Part shown: one piece after another, positions 52,474 through 61,798 of the stretch
How the letters are laid out: each line of letters starts with the position of its first letter
Numbering within the stretch: position 1 is the stretch's first letter
Assembly: GCF_000814005.1 (NCBI RefSeq)
Contig: NZ_JWLK01000001.1
Coordinates: 1,240,001 to 1,304,000 of the forward strand
DNA length: 64,000 bases
Source of the DNA: Ruegeria sp. ANG-S4
GTDB lineage: Bacteria; Pseudomonadota; Alphaproteobacteria; Rhodobacterales; Rhodobacteraceae
Reading direction: 5' to 3'
Program-made: the position numbers and the translations under genes
The notes under the pieces: generated by a model
Told to the model about the DNA's origin: nothing
What the model saw: only the letters and a program-made list of their open reading frames with translations
The model's database searches: none

Positions 52474-53265
52474 ATGCTGCGTCTCGAAAAGCTGACGAAA
52501 ACCTACAAGACCGGGGATCAGGCGCTGAAGGCCATTGATCTTGACGTGCCAAAAGGGCAGGTGCTCGCCCTGATTGGGCCGTCGGGGGCGGGCAAATCGA
52601 CCATGATCCGCTGCATCAACCGGCTTGTTGAACCCACCAGCGGCGGCGTTCTGCTGGATGACGTCGACCTGACCAAGCTCGGCTCGGGGGCACTGCGGAA
52701 AGCGCGTCGCGAGATGGGGATGATCTTTCAGGAATACGCCCTGGTCGAACGCCTCACGGTGATGGAGAACGTCCTGTCGGGGCGGCTGGGTTATGTCGGG
52801 TTCTGGCGCAGCTTTCTGCGCCGGTATCCGCAGTCGGATGTGGACGAAGCCTTTCGCCTGTTGGATCGGGTGGGGCTGCTGCACATGGCTGACAAGCGGG
52901 CGGACGAACTCTCGGGCGGTCAACGCCAGAGGGTCGGTATCTGCCGGGCGCTGATACAGAACCCAAAGCTGTTGTTGGTGGATGAGCCAACCGCCTCATT
53001 GGACCCGAAAACCAGCCGTCAGATCATGCGCCTGATCACCGAGTTGTGTCAGGAACGGGGACTGGCCGCGATCATCAACATTCATGACGTGGCGCTGGCC
53101 CAGATGTTCGTTCCGCGCGTCGTTGGCCTTCGCTTTGGTGAAATTGTCTATGACGGTCTTCCGACGGGGCTTACACCCGACAAGCTGACCGAGATTTACG
53201 GTGAGGAAGACTGGGAAGCCACCATCGAAAAAGTCGAGGACGAAGACGTCGAGGCTGCGGAATGA
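52474..53265 (+). CDS. phnC: Phosphonate-type ABC transporter ATP-binding protein (PhnC)
   Basis: A 263-residue ATPase. Walker [12 protein letters not shown] lies near residues 34-44, Q-loop [14 protein letters not shown], signature [15 protein letters not shown], Walker [14 protein letters not shown], and switch His in INIHDVALA. The PhnC-type NRLVEPTSG and the acidic tail ([12 protein letters not shown]) are present. It overlaps phnE by four bases (ATGA). Confidence 0.95.
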   Translation: MLRLEKLTKTYKTGDQALKAIDLDVPKGQVLALIGPSGAGKSTMIRCINRLVEPTSGGVLLDDVDLTKLGSGALRKARREMGMIFQEYALVERLTVMENVLSGRLGYVGFWRSFLRRYPQSDVDEAFRLLDRVGLLHMADKRADELSGGQRQRVGICRALIQNPKLLLVDEPTASLDPKTSRQIMRLITELCQERGLAAIINIHDVALAQMFVPRVVGLRFGEIVYDGLPTGLTPDKLTEIYGEEDWEATIEKVEDEDVEAAE

Positions 53266-54077
53266 GCCACCGCGAGCTTGACGATATGCTGGGAAAGGGC
53301 TGGCGCAAGCCTGCGTTTATCAAGAACGCGGCGCTCCGCTGGGCGCTGATCATCGGTTTTGTCGCCTATCTGATCGCGGCTTTTATGACCATCGATGTCG
53401 ATTGGGGCCGGGTTTATGAAGGGCTGGACCGAGGTTGGGCCTTTGTTCTTGCCTTCACCAGCCCCGACTTTGTGTCACGCTGGAGCGATATCTGGAGCGG
53501 GTTGCTTGAAAGCATCGTAATGACGGTGGCCGCGTCGGTTGTGGGCATCCTGATCTCGATCCCGATTGGGTTGGGTGCCGCGCGCAACATCGCGCCTTTA
53601 CCGATCTATTTGATTTGCCGCGCCATCGTCGCCATCAGCCGGGCACTACAAGAGATCATCGTGGCGATCTTGTTGGTGGCCATCTTCGGTTTCGGCCCGT
53701 TGGCCGGGTTTCTGACGCTGTCCTTTGCGACCATCGGGTTCCTCTCGAAACTTCTTGCCGAAGACATCGAGGCGATGGACAAGGTGCAGGCCGAGGCCAT
53801 CAAAGCCTCGGGCGCGCGTTGGATGCAGTGGATCAACTACGGCGTTCAGCCGCAGGTCATGCCGCGCCTTGTCGGGCTGTCGATGTATCGCATCGACATC
53901 AACTTTCGGGAAAGTGCGATCCTCGGGCTTGTCGGGGCTGGTGGCATTGGCGCGACGCTGAACACCGCGTTCGACCGCTATGAATATGACACGGCAGCGG
54001 CAATTCTTATCCTGATTATCGGGATTGTCATGGCGCTTGAATACCTCTCGGGGATCATCCGGGCGAGGGTGCAATAG
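53262..54077 (+). CDS. phnE: Phosphonate-type ABC transporter permease (PhnE), first copy
   Basis: A 271-residue integral membrane protein with six helices. PhnE markers are [24 protein letters not shown], the EAA-type loop [20 protein letters not shown], and the terminal [16 protein letters not shown]. It is one of two tandem PhnE proteins that probably pair as a heterodimer in the channel. Confidence 0.94.
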   Translation: MSHRELDDMLGKGWRKPAFIKNAALRWALIIGFVAYLIAAFMTIDVDWGRVYEGLDRGWAFVLAFTSPDFVSRWSDIWSGLLESIVMTVAASVVGILISIPIGLGAARNIAPLPIYLICRAIVAISRALQEIIVAILLVAIFGFGPLAGFLTLSFATIGFLSKLLAEDIEAMDKVQAEAIKASGARWMQWINYGVQPQVMPRLVGLSMYRIDINFRESAILGLVGAGGIGATLNTAFDRYEYDTAAAILILIIGIVMALEYLSGIIRARVQ

Positions 54078-54892
54078 TGCCGGTTCTTGAACGCGATGAT
54101 GCGCAGGTCTGGCGCAGGCGAACGACCGGACAAAGTCTGGTGCGTTGGTTCGGTTGGCTTTTGGGCGTGGCCGTTTTTGTGTACTGCTGGCAGTTGATCT
54201 CGGCCTCGACAACATGGTTCTTTGTCTGGGATGCACCCCGCATCGCCAACGACATCTGGACCCGAGCGACCCCGCCCAAGTGGGACTATATCACCCAATT
54301 GGGCCGCCCGATCTGGGACACGCTGAACATCGCGACCCTGGGCACGATCATTGCCTTGTTCATGGCGGTGCCGGTTGCCTTTCTGGCCGCGCGCAACACC
54401 ACGCCATCAGCGCTATTCATCCGGCCCATAGCGTTGCTGGTCATTGTCTCGACCCGCTCGATCAACTCGCTGATCTGGGCGCTGTTGCTGATCGCAATCA
54501 TTGGTCCCGGTGTTTTTGCCGGCGTCATAGCCATCGCGATCCGCTCGATCGGGTTCTGCGCAAAACTGCTGTATGAGGCGATCGAGGAAATCGATCACGG
54601 CCAGGTCGAGGCGATTACAGCCACGGGCGCGTCGCGCTGGCAGATCATGGCCTATGGGATCGTTCCGCAAATCCTGCCCGCCTTTGCAGGCATCGCCGTA
54701 TTCCGTTGGGATATCAACATCCGCGAGTCCACGGTTCTGGGACTGGTTGGCGCCGGTGGCATCGGGCTGCAATTGTCAGCATCGCTTAACGTTCTGGCGT
54801 GGCCGCAGGTCAGCCTGATCCTGATCGTCATCCTTATCGCGGTCATGATCAGCGAATGGGTCTCGGCCAAAGTGCGCGGGGCAATCATTTGA
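54077..54892 (+). CDS. phnE: Phosphonate-type ABC transporter permease (PhnE), second copy
   Basis: A 271-residue paralogue of the previous permease, starting at GTG 54077 and sharing one base with its stop (TAGTG). It has SRSINSLIWALLLIAIIGPGVFAG, AITATGASRWQIMAYGIVPQ and the same [15 protein letters not shown] block. It has a different N-terminal helix region. Two PhnE subunits per system is a known layout. Confidence 0.94.
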   Translation: MPVLERDDAQVWRRRTTGQSLVRWFGWLLGVAVFVYCWQLISASTTWFFVWDAPRIANDIWTRATPPKWDYITQLGRPIWDTLNIATLGTIIALFMAVPVAFLAARNTTPSALFIRPIALLVIVSTRSINSLIWALLLIAIIGPGVFAGVIAIAIRSIGFCAKLLYEAIEEIDHGQVEAITATGASRWQIMAYGIVPQILPAFAGIAVFRWDINIRESTVLGLVGAGGIGLQLSASLNVLAWPQVSLILIVILIAVMISEWVSAKVRGAII

Positions 54893-55794
54893 CGGAGTTT
54901 TCCGCTCAAGAGGCTTTTGACGCCTATGAGGCGGTCCGCCACCGACTTCCGGATATTGCACCAGCCGAAGTGAATTATCGGCAAGCAGAAACGCTGGAGG
55001 ACATCGCCGATGAGTTTGACGTCTTCCTGCTTGATGCCTTCGGGGTTCTTAACATCGGCGACACGGCGATCCCGGAAACGCCTGAACGGGTCAAGGCGCT
55101 TGGGGCGGCGGGAAAGCGGGTTTTGGTTGTCTCGAACGCGGCAGGATTTCCCCACGCTGCCCTGTTGGAGAAATACGCGAGGCTAGGTTATGACTTCGCA
55201 CCGCAGGACGTCATCACCAGCCGCGCGACGCTGCTGTCCGGGTTAAACGGGCACGATGGAGTCCACTGGGGCTTGATGGCGACACCCAGCGCTGGATTGC
55301 GGGATCTGGAAGGGTTGAACCTATCCTACCTTGAGGATGATCCGCGCATTTATGAGGCAGTTGACGGGTTTCTCATGGTCGGGTCCGCCGTCTGGACCGA
55401 GGCGCGTCAGGCCATGTTGGAAGAGGCGCTGCTAAAACGTGCGCGTCCGGTGTTGGTCGGAAACCCGGATATAGTCGCGCCGCGCGAATTTGGGTTTTCC
55501 AAAGAGCCCGGGCTGTTCGCGCACCGCCTTGCGGATCGAACAGGGATCACGCCGCAGTTTTTCGGCAAACCCTTCGCCAACATCTATGATCTCGCCTTCC
55601 AAAGGCTGGGGCCGGTCGACAAGTCGCGTGTTCTGATGGTTGGTGATAGCCTGCACACCGACATTCTGGGCGCACGCACTGCAGGCGTCGCTTCGGCCTT
55701 GATATCGGGATTTGGCTTTTTTGACGGTCATGATGTTGGCGTGGCCATTAAGCAGGCAGGGATTGTACCCGACTTTGTCGTGACCCGACCCTGA
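54889..55794 (+). CDS. HAD superfamily hydrolase, NagD/phosphoglycolate-phosphatase-like (subfamily IIA)
   Basis: A 301-residue protein beginning at TTG 54889, which shares TTGA with the phnE stop; a longer frame would overlap phnE by 90 bases. Motif I is DVFLLDAFGVLNIG (near residues 40-53), motif II VVSNAAGFP with the conserved Asn, and motif IV RVLMVGDSLHTDILGARTAG, with the Lys in FGKPFANIYDLA. It is a cytosolic phosphatase. Translational coupling to the permease suggests it strips phosphate from the imported molecule. Confidence 0.9.
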   Translation: MTEFSAQEAFDAYEAVRHRLPDIAPAEVNYRQAETLEDIADEFDVFLLDAFGVLNIGDTAIPETPERVKALGAAGKRVLVVSNAAGFPHAALLEKYARLGYDFAPQDVITSRATLLSGLNGHDGVHWGLMATPSAGLRDLEGLNLSYLEDDPRIYEAVDGFLMVGSAVWTEARQAMLEEALLKRARPVLVGNPDIVAPREFGFSKEPGLFAHRLADRTGITPQFFGKPFANIYDLAFQRLGPVDKSRVLMVGDSLHTDILGARTAGVASALISGFGFFDGHDVGVAIKQAGIVPDFVVTRP

Positions 55795-55998
55795 CGATGC
55801 GTGTTTCTTGGTTCCCCTGCATGGTGCGGCCGACACCGCGTCAGCAGTGTCACAACCAAAGGGTCATGACCCCTTCAGTCGTTTCCCGGCGACGTGTCGG
55901 GACCGTGCGAACGGGGCATTTTCCCAAAATAGGCGCCCGGTTGCATGCACCGCGCCCCTTGTTCAATGGGACCCTGCTTTTCCGGGTATCACCGATTT

Positions 55999-57066
55999 TC
56001 AATCAGTTTCCGAGGATCGGGCCCATAGATTGATATCTTCTTCCGAGCTGATTTCGTCGATTTTCGCCAACTCATCGGCGCTGAATTCAAGGTTGTTCAC
56101 CGCGCCGACGCAATCGATGATCTGATCCGGTCTGGAGGCACCGATAAGTGCGGTGGTCACGCGACCGCCACGCAACACCCAGGCAAGGGCCATCTGTGCC
56201 AGCGTCTGGCCACGTGCCTCGGCCATTTCGTTCAGTGCGCGTACACTTGCCAGCGACCGCTCGTTTATCATGCCGTCCAACAGGGACTTGCCTTGCGTAG
56301 CGCGGCTTCCTTCGGGTATTTGGCCCAGGTATTTTGAGGTCAGAATGCCTTGGGCCAGTGGTGTGAAGGCTATCGACCCTACGCCCAGGTCATCCAGCGT
56401 ATCCAGCAACCCGTCACGCTCGACCCAACGATTGAGCAAGTTGTAGGACGGCTGGTGTATCAAACACGGCGTTCCAAGGTCGTTCAGGATTTTCACCGCC
56501 TCGCGCGTGCGTTGTGAGTTGTAACTTGAAATGCCTACATAAAGTGCTCGGCCCGAGCGGACGATATGATCCAGGGCGCCCATCGTCTCTTCCAGCGGCG
56601 TGTCCGGATCAAAACGGTGGGAATAGAAGATGTCGACATAGTCGAGCCCCATACGCGCGAGCGACTGATCACAAGATGCGATCAGATACTTGCGCGAGCC
56701 CCACTCTCCGTAAGGGCCCGGCCACATGTCGTAGCCTGCTTTGGACGAGATGATCATCTCATCTCGGTGCCCGGCGAATTCTGTCTTGAGGATTTCGCCA
56801 AATGCCTCTTCAGCAGAACCAGCCGGAGGACCGTAGTTGTTTGCAAGATCAAAGTGGGTGATCCCATGGTCAAACGCCGTCCGGCACATGGCCCGCTTGT
56901 TTTCGTGGGTCGAGTCGGCACCAAAGTTGTGCCACAGCCCAAGGCTGACAACGGGAAGTTTGAGGCCCGAACGCCCACACCTGCGATAGACCATCCGGTC
57001 ATAGCGGTCCGCGTCTGGACGGTAGGGAACAGTTTTCGGTTTCGGGGGGCGCTGAGGTTTGGTCAT
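55999..57066 (-). CDS. Aldo/keto reductase, L-glyceraldehyde-3-phosphate reductase (YghZ)-like
   Basis: A 355-residue AKR-family enzyme. YRRCGRSGLKLPVVSLGLWHNFG begins the barrel; the catalytic Tyr lies in FDLANNYGPPAGSAEE, the Lys in IISSKAGYDMWP and the His in FYSHRFDPDTP. The tail IGASRPDQIIDCVGAVNNL carries the NADPH-binding end. YghZ reduces L-glyceraldehyde 3-phosphate and methylglyoxal; AKR proteins are versatile, so the substrate is open. It lies divergent to the GMC oxidase. Confidence 0.9.
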   Translation of the reverse strand: MTKPQRPPKPKTVPYRPDADRYDRMVYRRCGRSGLKLPVVSLGLWHNFGADSTHENKRAMCRTAFDHGITHFDLANNYGPPAGSAEEAFGEILKTEFAGHRDEMIISSKAGYDMWPGPYGEWGSRKYLIASCDQSLARMGLDYVDIFYSHRFDPDTPLEETMGALDHIVRSGRALYVGISSYNSQRTREAVKILNDLGTPCLIHQPSYNLLNRWVERDGLLDTLDDLGVGSIAFTPLAQGILTSKYLGQIPEGSRATQGKSLLDGMINERSLASVRALNEMAEARGQTLAQMALAWVLRGGRVTTALIGASRPDQIIDCVGAVNNLEFSADELAKIDEISSEEDINLWARSSETD

Positions 57067-57090
57067 GTGCGCATAATCATCGGATTGGCC

Positions 57091-57234
57091 GATCTGTCAA
57101 ACAGATCACGTGCTGCGCAGCATTCAAGCCGAAACATCCCGACATACCGCGCTTTTGCAGCACTTTTGTTTTTCAAACGCCAGAACACCAAGATTTCTAA
57201 GAGGCCGTGAACGATACCAAGAATAAATGGTATC
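57091..57234. promoter_or_regulatory. Inverted repeats between the aldo/keto reductase and GMC genes
   Basis: Three symmetric elements lie in this 250-base divergent region: GATCTGT-CAA-ACAGATC (57091-57107), the perfect palindrome TGCTGCGCAGCA (57111-57122), and GATACCA (57213-57219) with TGGTATC (57228-57234) around an 8-base spacer. The last lies about 80 bases before the GMC start. All are candidate operators; no regulator gene is adjacent. Confidence 0.4.
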
Positions 57235-57316
57235 CAAATTTGCCCAAAATGGTTCAAGACTCGGTGGCCAATAGCTCGTTAAAGACGTTTCAAACCAGCA
57301 TGCCGAAAGGTTGCCC

Positions 57317-58960
57317 ATGAATGAAGAAGTGACCCCCAACGATGCGCAAGCTGACTATGTCATTATTGGCGCGGGATCGGCGGGCTGTGTGTTGGCAGAT
57401 CGTCTGTCGGCCGACGGTAAGACACGTGTTGTCGTTCTGGAAGCGGGCGGATCGGATTTCAATTTCTGGGTTCGGATGCCGATTGGGTATGGTGGAGCCT
57501 TTCATCATCCCAAGCTGAATTGGCGGTACACCACGGAACCGGAAACCGAACTTGACCAGCGCCGGATTTACTGGCCCCGAGGCAGGGTCATTGGCGGCTC
57601 AAGCTCCATCAACGCAATGGTTTTCATCCGAGGTCAAGCCGAAGACTATGACGGTTGGCACGCTATGGGGAATCCCGGTTGGGCCTATCAGGACGTGTTG
57701 CCTCATTTCAAGCGAATGGAAGACAACCTCGCAGGCGCCGATACCTGGCGTGGGGCAGGGGGGCCGATCTCGGTCAGCCCGATTGATAGGTCAGCGCACC
57801 CGCTGAGCCGGGATTACGTCGCTGCGGGGATGGCTGCTGGATTGCCCAACAACGCGGATTTCAATGGAGAAACGCAAGAAGGCGTCGGTCTTTACCAGAT
57901 CACAACGCGCAACGGTTTTCGGTGCTCGGCGGCCACTGGATACCTGAACAAGGCGCGGCGCAGGGAAAACCTGCGTGTCATAACCGGTGCCCATGTCACT
58001 CGCATTCTCTTTTCCGGACGCCAAGCCTATGGCGTTGAGTTTCAAAGGGGCGGTGCGCTTCAGCGAATTGCAGCGACGCGAGAGGTTATTCTGTCTGCTG
58101 GCGCAGTGAATTCGCCCCAAATCCTGCAGTTGTCGGGAATAGGAAAAGCAGAACACCTGAAAGCACTGGGTATCGATGTGGTGCATAACGCCCTCGGCGT
58201 GGGGCAAAACCTTCAGGACCACATAGGATACGACTATATCTACGAGGCGACTTGTCCAACCCTGAACGAGGTTCTGCGCCCCTGGTTGGGAAGGGCGATG
58301 GTGGGACTGCGCTATGTTCTGACCCGTGGTGGGCCGTTGTCGCTAAGTGTCAATCAGGGCGGAGGCTTTTTCAAAAGTTCACCCGAACGCGACCGGCCCA
58401 ACCTGCAGCTTTACTTTTCGCCTGTGAGCTATACGCGAGCGATGCCCGGCAAGCGCAAGCTTCTTGCGCCGGACAAGTTTCCCGGTCTTTTGATCGGAGT
58501 GTCAAACTGCCATCCCAAAAGCCGTGGCTATCTGCAGATTCAGTCAGCCGATCCGTTTGGCGCGCCCGAAATCCGACCTCGGTACTTAAGCGCGCCGGAA
58601 GACCTGGACGAATTGGCCGAAGGGGGATCAATGTTGCGTCGGATTGCCGGGTCGCCGCCGCTGGCCCAGTCGATAAAGCGCGAGGTTCTGCCAGGTGCCG
58701 ATGTGTCCGATATGGAGGCGATCCGGGACGATATCCGGCAAAGGGCAGGTACGGTTTTTCACGCCTGCGGCACCTGCATGATGGGGCCTGACCCTGCCGT
58801 GGGGGCCGTTGTTGACGCCCGACTGAACGTACACGGTGTGGCGGGGCTTCGCGTTGTCGATGCTTCCGTTTTCCCGCGTATCACGTCGGGCAACCTGAAT
58901 GCGCCAACGATCATGGTGGGGGAAAAAGCAGCCGAAATGATCCAAGAAGATTGGGGCTAG
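57317..58960 (+). CDS. GMC family oxidoreductase (choline dehydrogenase-like)
   Basis: A 547-residue flavoprotein starting at ATG 57317 with GAAAGG before it. The FAD motif IIGAGSAGCVLADRLS, GGSSSINAMVFIRG, and the C-terminal substrate/active site FHACGTCMMG and VDASVFPRITSGNLNAPTIMVGEKAAEMI are family features. It oxidises an alcohol to an aldehyde or keto form; choline/polyol-type acceptors are possible. The substrate is not known. The 3' end overlaps the convergent MocR gene by four bases. Confidence 0.93.
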   Translation: MNEEVTPNDAQADYVIIGAGSAGCVLADRLSADGKTRVVVLEAGGSDFNFWVRMPIGYGGAFHHPKLNWRYTTEPETELDQRRIYWPRGRVIGGSSSINAMVFIRGQAEDYDGWHAMGNPGWAYQDVLPHFKRMEDNLAGADTWRGAGGPISVSPIDRSAHPLSRDYVAAGMAAGLPNNADFNGETQEGVGLYQITTRNGFRCSAATGYLNKARRRENLRVITGAHVTRILFSGRQAYGVEFQRGGALQRIAATREVILSAGAVNSPQILQLSGIGKAEHLKALGIDVVHNALGVGQNLQDHIGYDYIYEATCPTLNEVLRPWLGRAMVGLRYVLTRGGPLSLSVNQGGGFFKSSPERDRPNLQLYFSPVSYTRAMPGKRKLLAPDKFPGLLIGVSNCHPKSRGYLQIQSADPFGAPEIRPRYLSAPEDLDELAEGGSMLRRIAGSPPLAQSIKREVLPGADVSDMEAIRDDIRQRAGTVFHACGTCMMGPDPAVGAVVDARLNVHGVAGLRVVDASVFPRITSGNLNAPTIMVGEKAAEMIQEDWG

Positions 58961-60450
58961 GTGTTGTCAACGGCGTTCTGGATCACTTTGGCCAGCGTTT
59001 GCACGCCCTTTCGGATTTGCGCAGGGGGTACTGCGCTGAACCCAAGCATTATCGCCTGACGCGGAACGGGTCTTATCGTAAATCGACTCAGCGGGGCGGT
59101 GACGATGTTCTCCTGACGGGCGGCATGCGAAATGCCTACGTCTGTCAGCGAGGGATGCAGCAGGTCGCCAACGGTGTGAAACCCGGTGTCGGTGTGCCGG
59201 ACGTCCAGCAAACCGCCAAGTGATCGGTCCGCTTCGGATAACAACGCATCGCGCCGTTCTGCATAGATGTCGCGCATACGTCGAATATGCGCAGCGAAAT
59301 GACCTTCGTTGATGAAATCAGCGACTGTCGTTTGCAGACTGGCGGGCGTTCCCTGCATCGTCGCTTGGGCAATCCTTTGGAAGATCGGCACCAGCTTTGG
59401 CGGTGCGACAACATAGCCAAGCCTCAGGGCCGGAAACAACGCCTTGGAAAACGTGCCGACATAAATGACCCGACCCGAGGCGTCGATGCTTTTCAGCGGC
59501 GGCAGAGTCTCTGTCCCATAGTGGAACTCGCCGACAAAATCGTCTTCGATGATCCAGGCTTCGGCCCTTTCTGCGGCCTGCAACAGCTCTCGCCGCCGTT
59601 CTGTTGTCATTGTCGTGCCCAGCGGATGCTGGTGCGCTGGCGTCACAAAAGCCAGCCGAAAGTTGGCAGAGGCAGCCAACCCCGCCTGAACATCCATGCC
59701 TTGTTCGTCTACCGGCACCGGTATCAGCTGAGCCCCGCAAGAGATCAGGCTGTTTCTTGCCCCAATCGCACCGGGATTTTCGAACCAAACCGGGTCGCCG
59801 GGATCAAGCAGCATGCTGCCGATCCGATTGAACGCGTTCTGCGCACCGCTGAAGATGAAAACCTCTTCCGGGTTACACTTGACCCCGCGATTTGCCCGCA
59901 GATGCTGACAGACCGCTTGCCTTAGCTCCGGCAACCCACATGCATCGGGGTAATTCATGACCAGGCTTCGAGGGCTGCGCCAATAGCGGGCCGTCAGTCT
60001 GGACCACAGGGCCATCGGAAACACATCGAACGCGGGCATTCCGGTGACAAAGGCGCGCGGGGTTTCGGGGTGCGACAAACGCGGGAAGTACTGATCAGAT
60101 GCCTCTGCGCTCAGATGGGCAAGACGGGGCAGCGTGTCGGTGGTCTGCGGCTCGGTCGCTGTCTTTGGCGTCAGCTTCGGGATCGTGTCGCTGACGAACG
60201 TCCCCGACCCGACCTGCGACCGAAGCAGACCCTCTGCCGTCAATTGCTCGTAGGCATTGATCGCCGTGGTTCGTGACACACCCTGGTCGCGTGCCAAGGT
60301 TCGGCTTGCCGGCAACCTTTCACCGGACCGCAGCTGGCCCGAAAGGATCAGATCGCGCAACGCACCCGTCAGTTGGACCGTGATCGCCGCCTGATCTTTT
60401 CGGTTGATGGATAGCGTCGGGATCAACGCCCCGCCTGCATATTTAGCCAA
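58957..60450 (-). CDS. MocR-type regulator (GntR helix-turn-helix fused to an aminotransferase domain)
   Basis: A 497-residue protein. The winged helix is at residues 20-90 (LPASRTLARDQGVSRTTAINAYEQLTAEG), followed by a linker and a fold-type I aminotransferase domain with the PLP Lys in TFSKALFPALRLGY and the Asp in IIEDDFVGEFHYG. The TTG start at 60450 has GAGGAAG seven bases upstream. MocR proteins sense PLP-bound amines and control amino-compound catabolism. It is divergent to the enolase-family operon, with paired TGGACC boxes in between. Confidence 0.93.
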   Translation of the reverse strand: MAKYAGGALIPTLSINRKDQAAITVQLTGALRDLILSGQLRSGERLPASRTLARDQGVSRTTAINAYEQLTAEGLLRSQVGSGTFVSDTIPKLTPKTATEPQTTDTLPRLAHLSAEASDQYFPRLSHPETPRAFVTGMPAFDVFPMALWSRLTARYWRSPRSLVMNYPDACGLPELRQAVCQHLRANRGVKCNPEEVFIFSGAQNAFNRIGSMLLDPGDPVWFENPGAIGARNSLISCGAQLIPVPVDEQGMDVQAGLAASANFRLAFVTPAHQHPLGTTMTTERRRELLQAAERAEAWIIEDDFVGEFHYGTETLPPLKSIDASGRVIYVGTFSKALFPALRLGYVVAPPKLVPIFQRIAQATMQGTPASLQTTVADFINEGHFAAHIRRMRDIYAERRDALLSEADRSLGGLLDVRHTDTGFHTVGDLLHPSLTDVGISHAARQENIVTAPLSRFTIRPVPRQAIMLGFSAVPPAQIRKGVQTLAKVIQNAVDNT

Positions 60451-60465
60451 GCTCGAACTTCCTCG

Positions 60466-60511
60466 ATTGGACCGTCAGACATTACAAAGTGGACCTTATG
60501 TCCGTTACAAT
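60466..60511. promoter_or_regulatory. MocR operator candidate: paired TGGACC boxes before the enolase operon
   Basis: TGGACC occurs at 60468-60473 (within ATTGGACC) and again at 60490-60495 (within AAAGTGGACCTT), 22 bases apart in the same orientation. TACAAT at 60506-60511 may be a -10 box. The first box abuts the mocR ribosome site, so binding could repress mocR and activate the operon. CTGGACYTAA-like direct repeats are known TauR (MocR) sites in Rhodobacter. The same arrangement recurs at 63103-63130. Confidence 0.6.
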
Positions 60512-60563
60512 TTGCATTCATGTCTTTCCTTGCACAACCGGAATTGAACGCAGGCCGACGGAT

Positions 60564-61682
60564 ATGAAAATCACCCGCATCGAGACTTTTTGTAACGAGT
60601 TCGTTGGATTTACCCGGATCACTGACGAAACTGGCGCGACCGGATGGGGTCAGGTGTCAACGTATCACTCGGACATCACCGCGCAGGTTTTGCATCGGCA
60701 GATCGCACCCTGGACACTTGGTCGCGAGATTGATGATCTGGACGATCACCTGAACTACATTCAGGAACGCGAGCACAAATTTCCCGGTTCTTACATCTGC
60801 CGCGCGATGGGTGGCCTGGAAACCGCGGTCTGGGATATGCGCGGCAAGGCATTGGGCAAACCAGTGGCTTCGCTGCTTGGAGGCTCGCCGGGCAAAATAC
60901 GCGCCTATGCGTCTTCGATGAAACGAGACATCACCCCCAAGGACGAGGCCGAACGGTTTCGACGCCTAAGCGGGGAATTCGGGTTCGATGCATTCAAATT
61001 CCGTATTGGCGCAGAGGTCGGGCGCGGAAAGGACGAATGGGAAGGCCGGACTGAGGAGATCATCCCGACAATCGCCGATGCATTTAAGGGTCAAAAGGTC
61101 GACCTTATGGTAGACGCCAATTCCTGCTATTCGCCAACGCAGGCCATCGAATATGGCCGTATGCTCGTCGACAACGGCATTGGCCATTTCGAGGAACCTT
61201 GCCCCTATTGGGAGCTTGAGCAGACCCGCGACGTCACGAACGCCCTTGCCGATCTTCCGATTGATGTGACCGGGGGCGAGCAGGACTGCCAGATCCCGAT
61301 TTGGAAACGGATGATCGACATGCGAGCGGTTGATATCGTGCAACCCGACGTCATGTACATGGGCGGTCTAGGCCGCACGATGGAAGTTGCGAAAATGGCA
61401 GCTGCGGCCGGTCTGCCGGTCACACCGCATTGCGCGAACCTGTCGCTGGTCACGCTTTTCACGATGCATCTGCTTCGGGCGCTACCCAATGCGGGCAAAT
61501 ACCTTGAGTTTTCGATTGAAGGTGCGGATTACTATCCTTGGCAACAAAACCTTTTCGTAACCGATCCGTATGTCATTGTGGACGGGCAGGCCGAGGTTGC
61601 CGACGCCCCTGGATGGGGTGTCGAGATCAACCCGGAATGGTTGGCCAAGGCGACGTATCAGGTCAGCGAGGCTGCAGAGTGA
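60564..61682 (+). CDS. Enolase-superfamily (MR/MLE) protein with K-x-R motif
   Basis: A 372-residue enzyme starting at ATG 60564 (the longer frame adds 25 residues). Metal ligands D184, E210 and E239 and the H289/D262 dyad are visible. The second-strand catalytic pair is K145-x-R147 rather than K-x-K. A long insert containing GRGKDEWEGRTEE follows. In a MocR-controlled operon with an amine-oxidase-like flavoprotein, a role as amino-acid epimerase/dehydratase or sugar-acid dehydratase is possible; I cannot decide. The stop overlaps the next frame as GTGA. Confidence 0.86.
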   Translation: MKITRIETFCNEFVGFTRITDETGATGWGQVSTYHSDITAQVLHRQIAPWTLGREIDDLDDHLNYIQEREHKFPGSYICRAMGGLETAVWDMRGKALGKPVASLLGGSPGKIRAYASSMKRDITPKDEAERFRRLSGEFGFDAFKFRIGAEVGRGKDEWEGRTEEIIPTIADAFKGQKVDLMVDANSCYSPTQAIEYGRMLVDNGIGHFEEPCPYWELEQTRDVTNALADLPIDVTGGEQDCQIPIWKRMIDMRAVDIVQPDVMYMGGLGRTMEVAKMAAAAGLPVTPHCANLSLVTLFTMHLLRALPNAGKYLEFSIEGADYYPWQQNLFVTDPYVIVDGQAEVADAPGWGVEINPEWLAKATYQVSEAAE

Positions 61683-61798
61683 GCGAGACTTTGGAACTCA
61701 ACAAAGGGCGCCGGGCGCTTGTTTCCGGCTTTGGTGCGATTTCAGGCAATGGCCTCCGTGCCCTCAGTCTGTTTGAATGCAAGGAAAGACCCGCTTGA
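61679..61798 (+). pseudogene. 39-residue SDR-like N-terminal remnant or small gene
   Basis: This frame begins at GTG 61679, sharing GTGA with the upstream stop, and ends at TGA 61796-61798, sharing TTGA with the next start. The peptide begins MSETLELNKGRRALVSGFG and continues ISGNGLRALSL, which looks like the first strand and dinucleotide loop of a short-chain dehydrogenase but breaks off and has extra residues in the loop. It is probably what remains after an internal deletion of an SDR gene, kept because it couples the two neighbours. A real small gene cannot be ruled out. Confidence 0.6.

Noticed and set aside
51439-55794. Annotation as a phosphonate degradation operon
   Set aside because: There are no C-P lyase, phosphonatase or phosphonate-specific enzymes in the window; only the importer type is supported.
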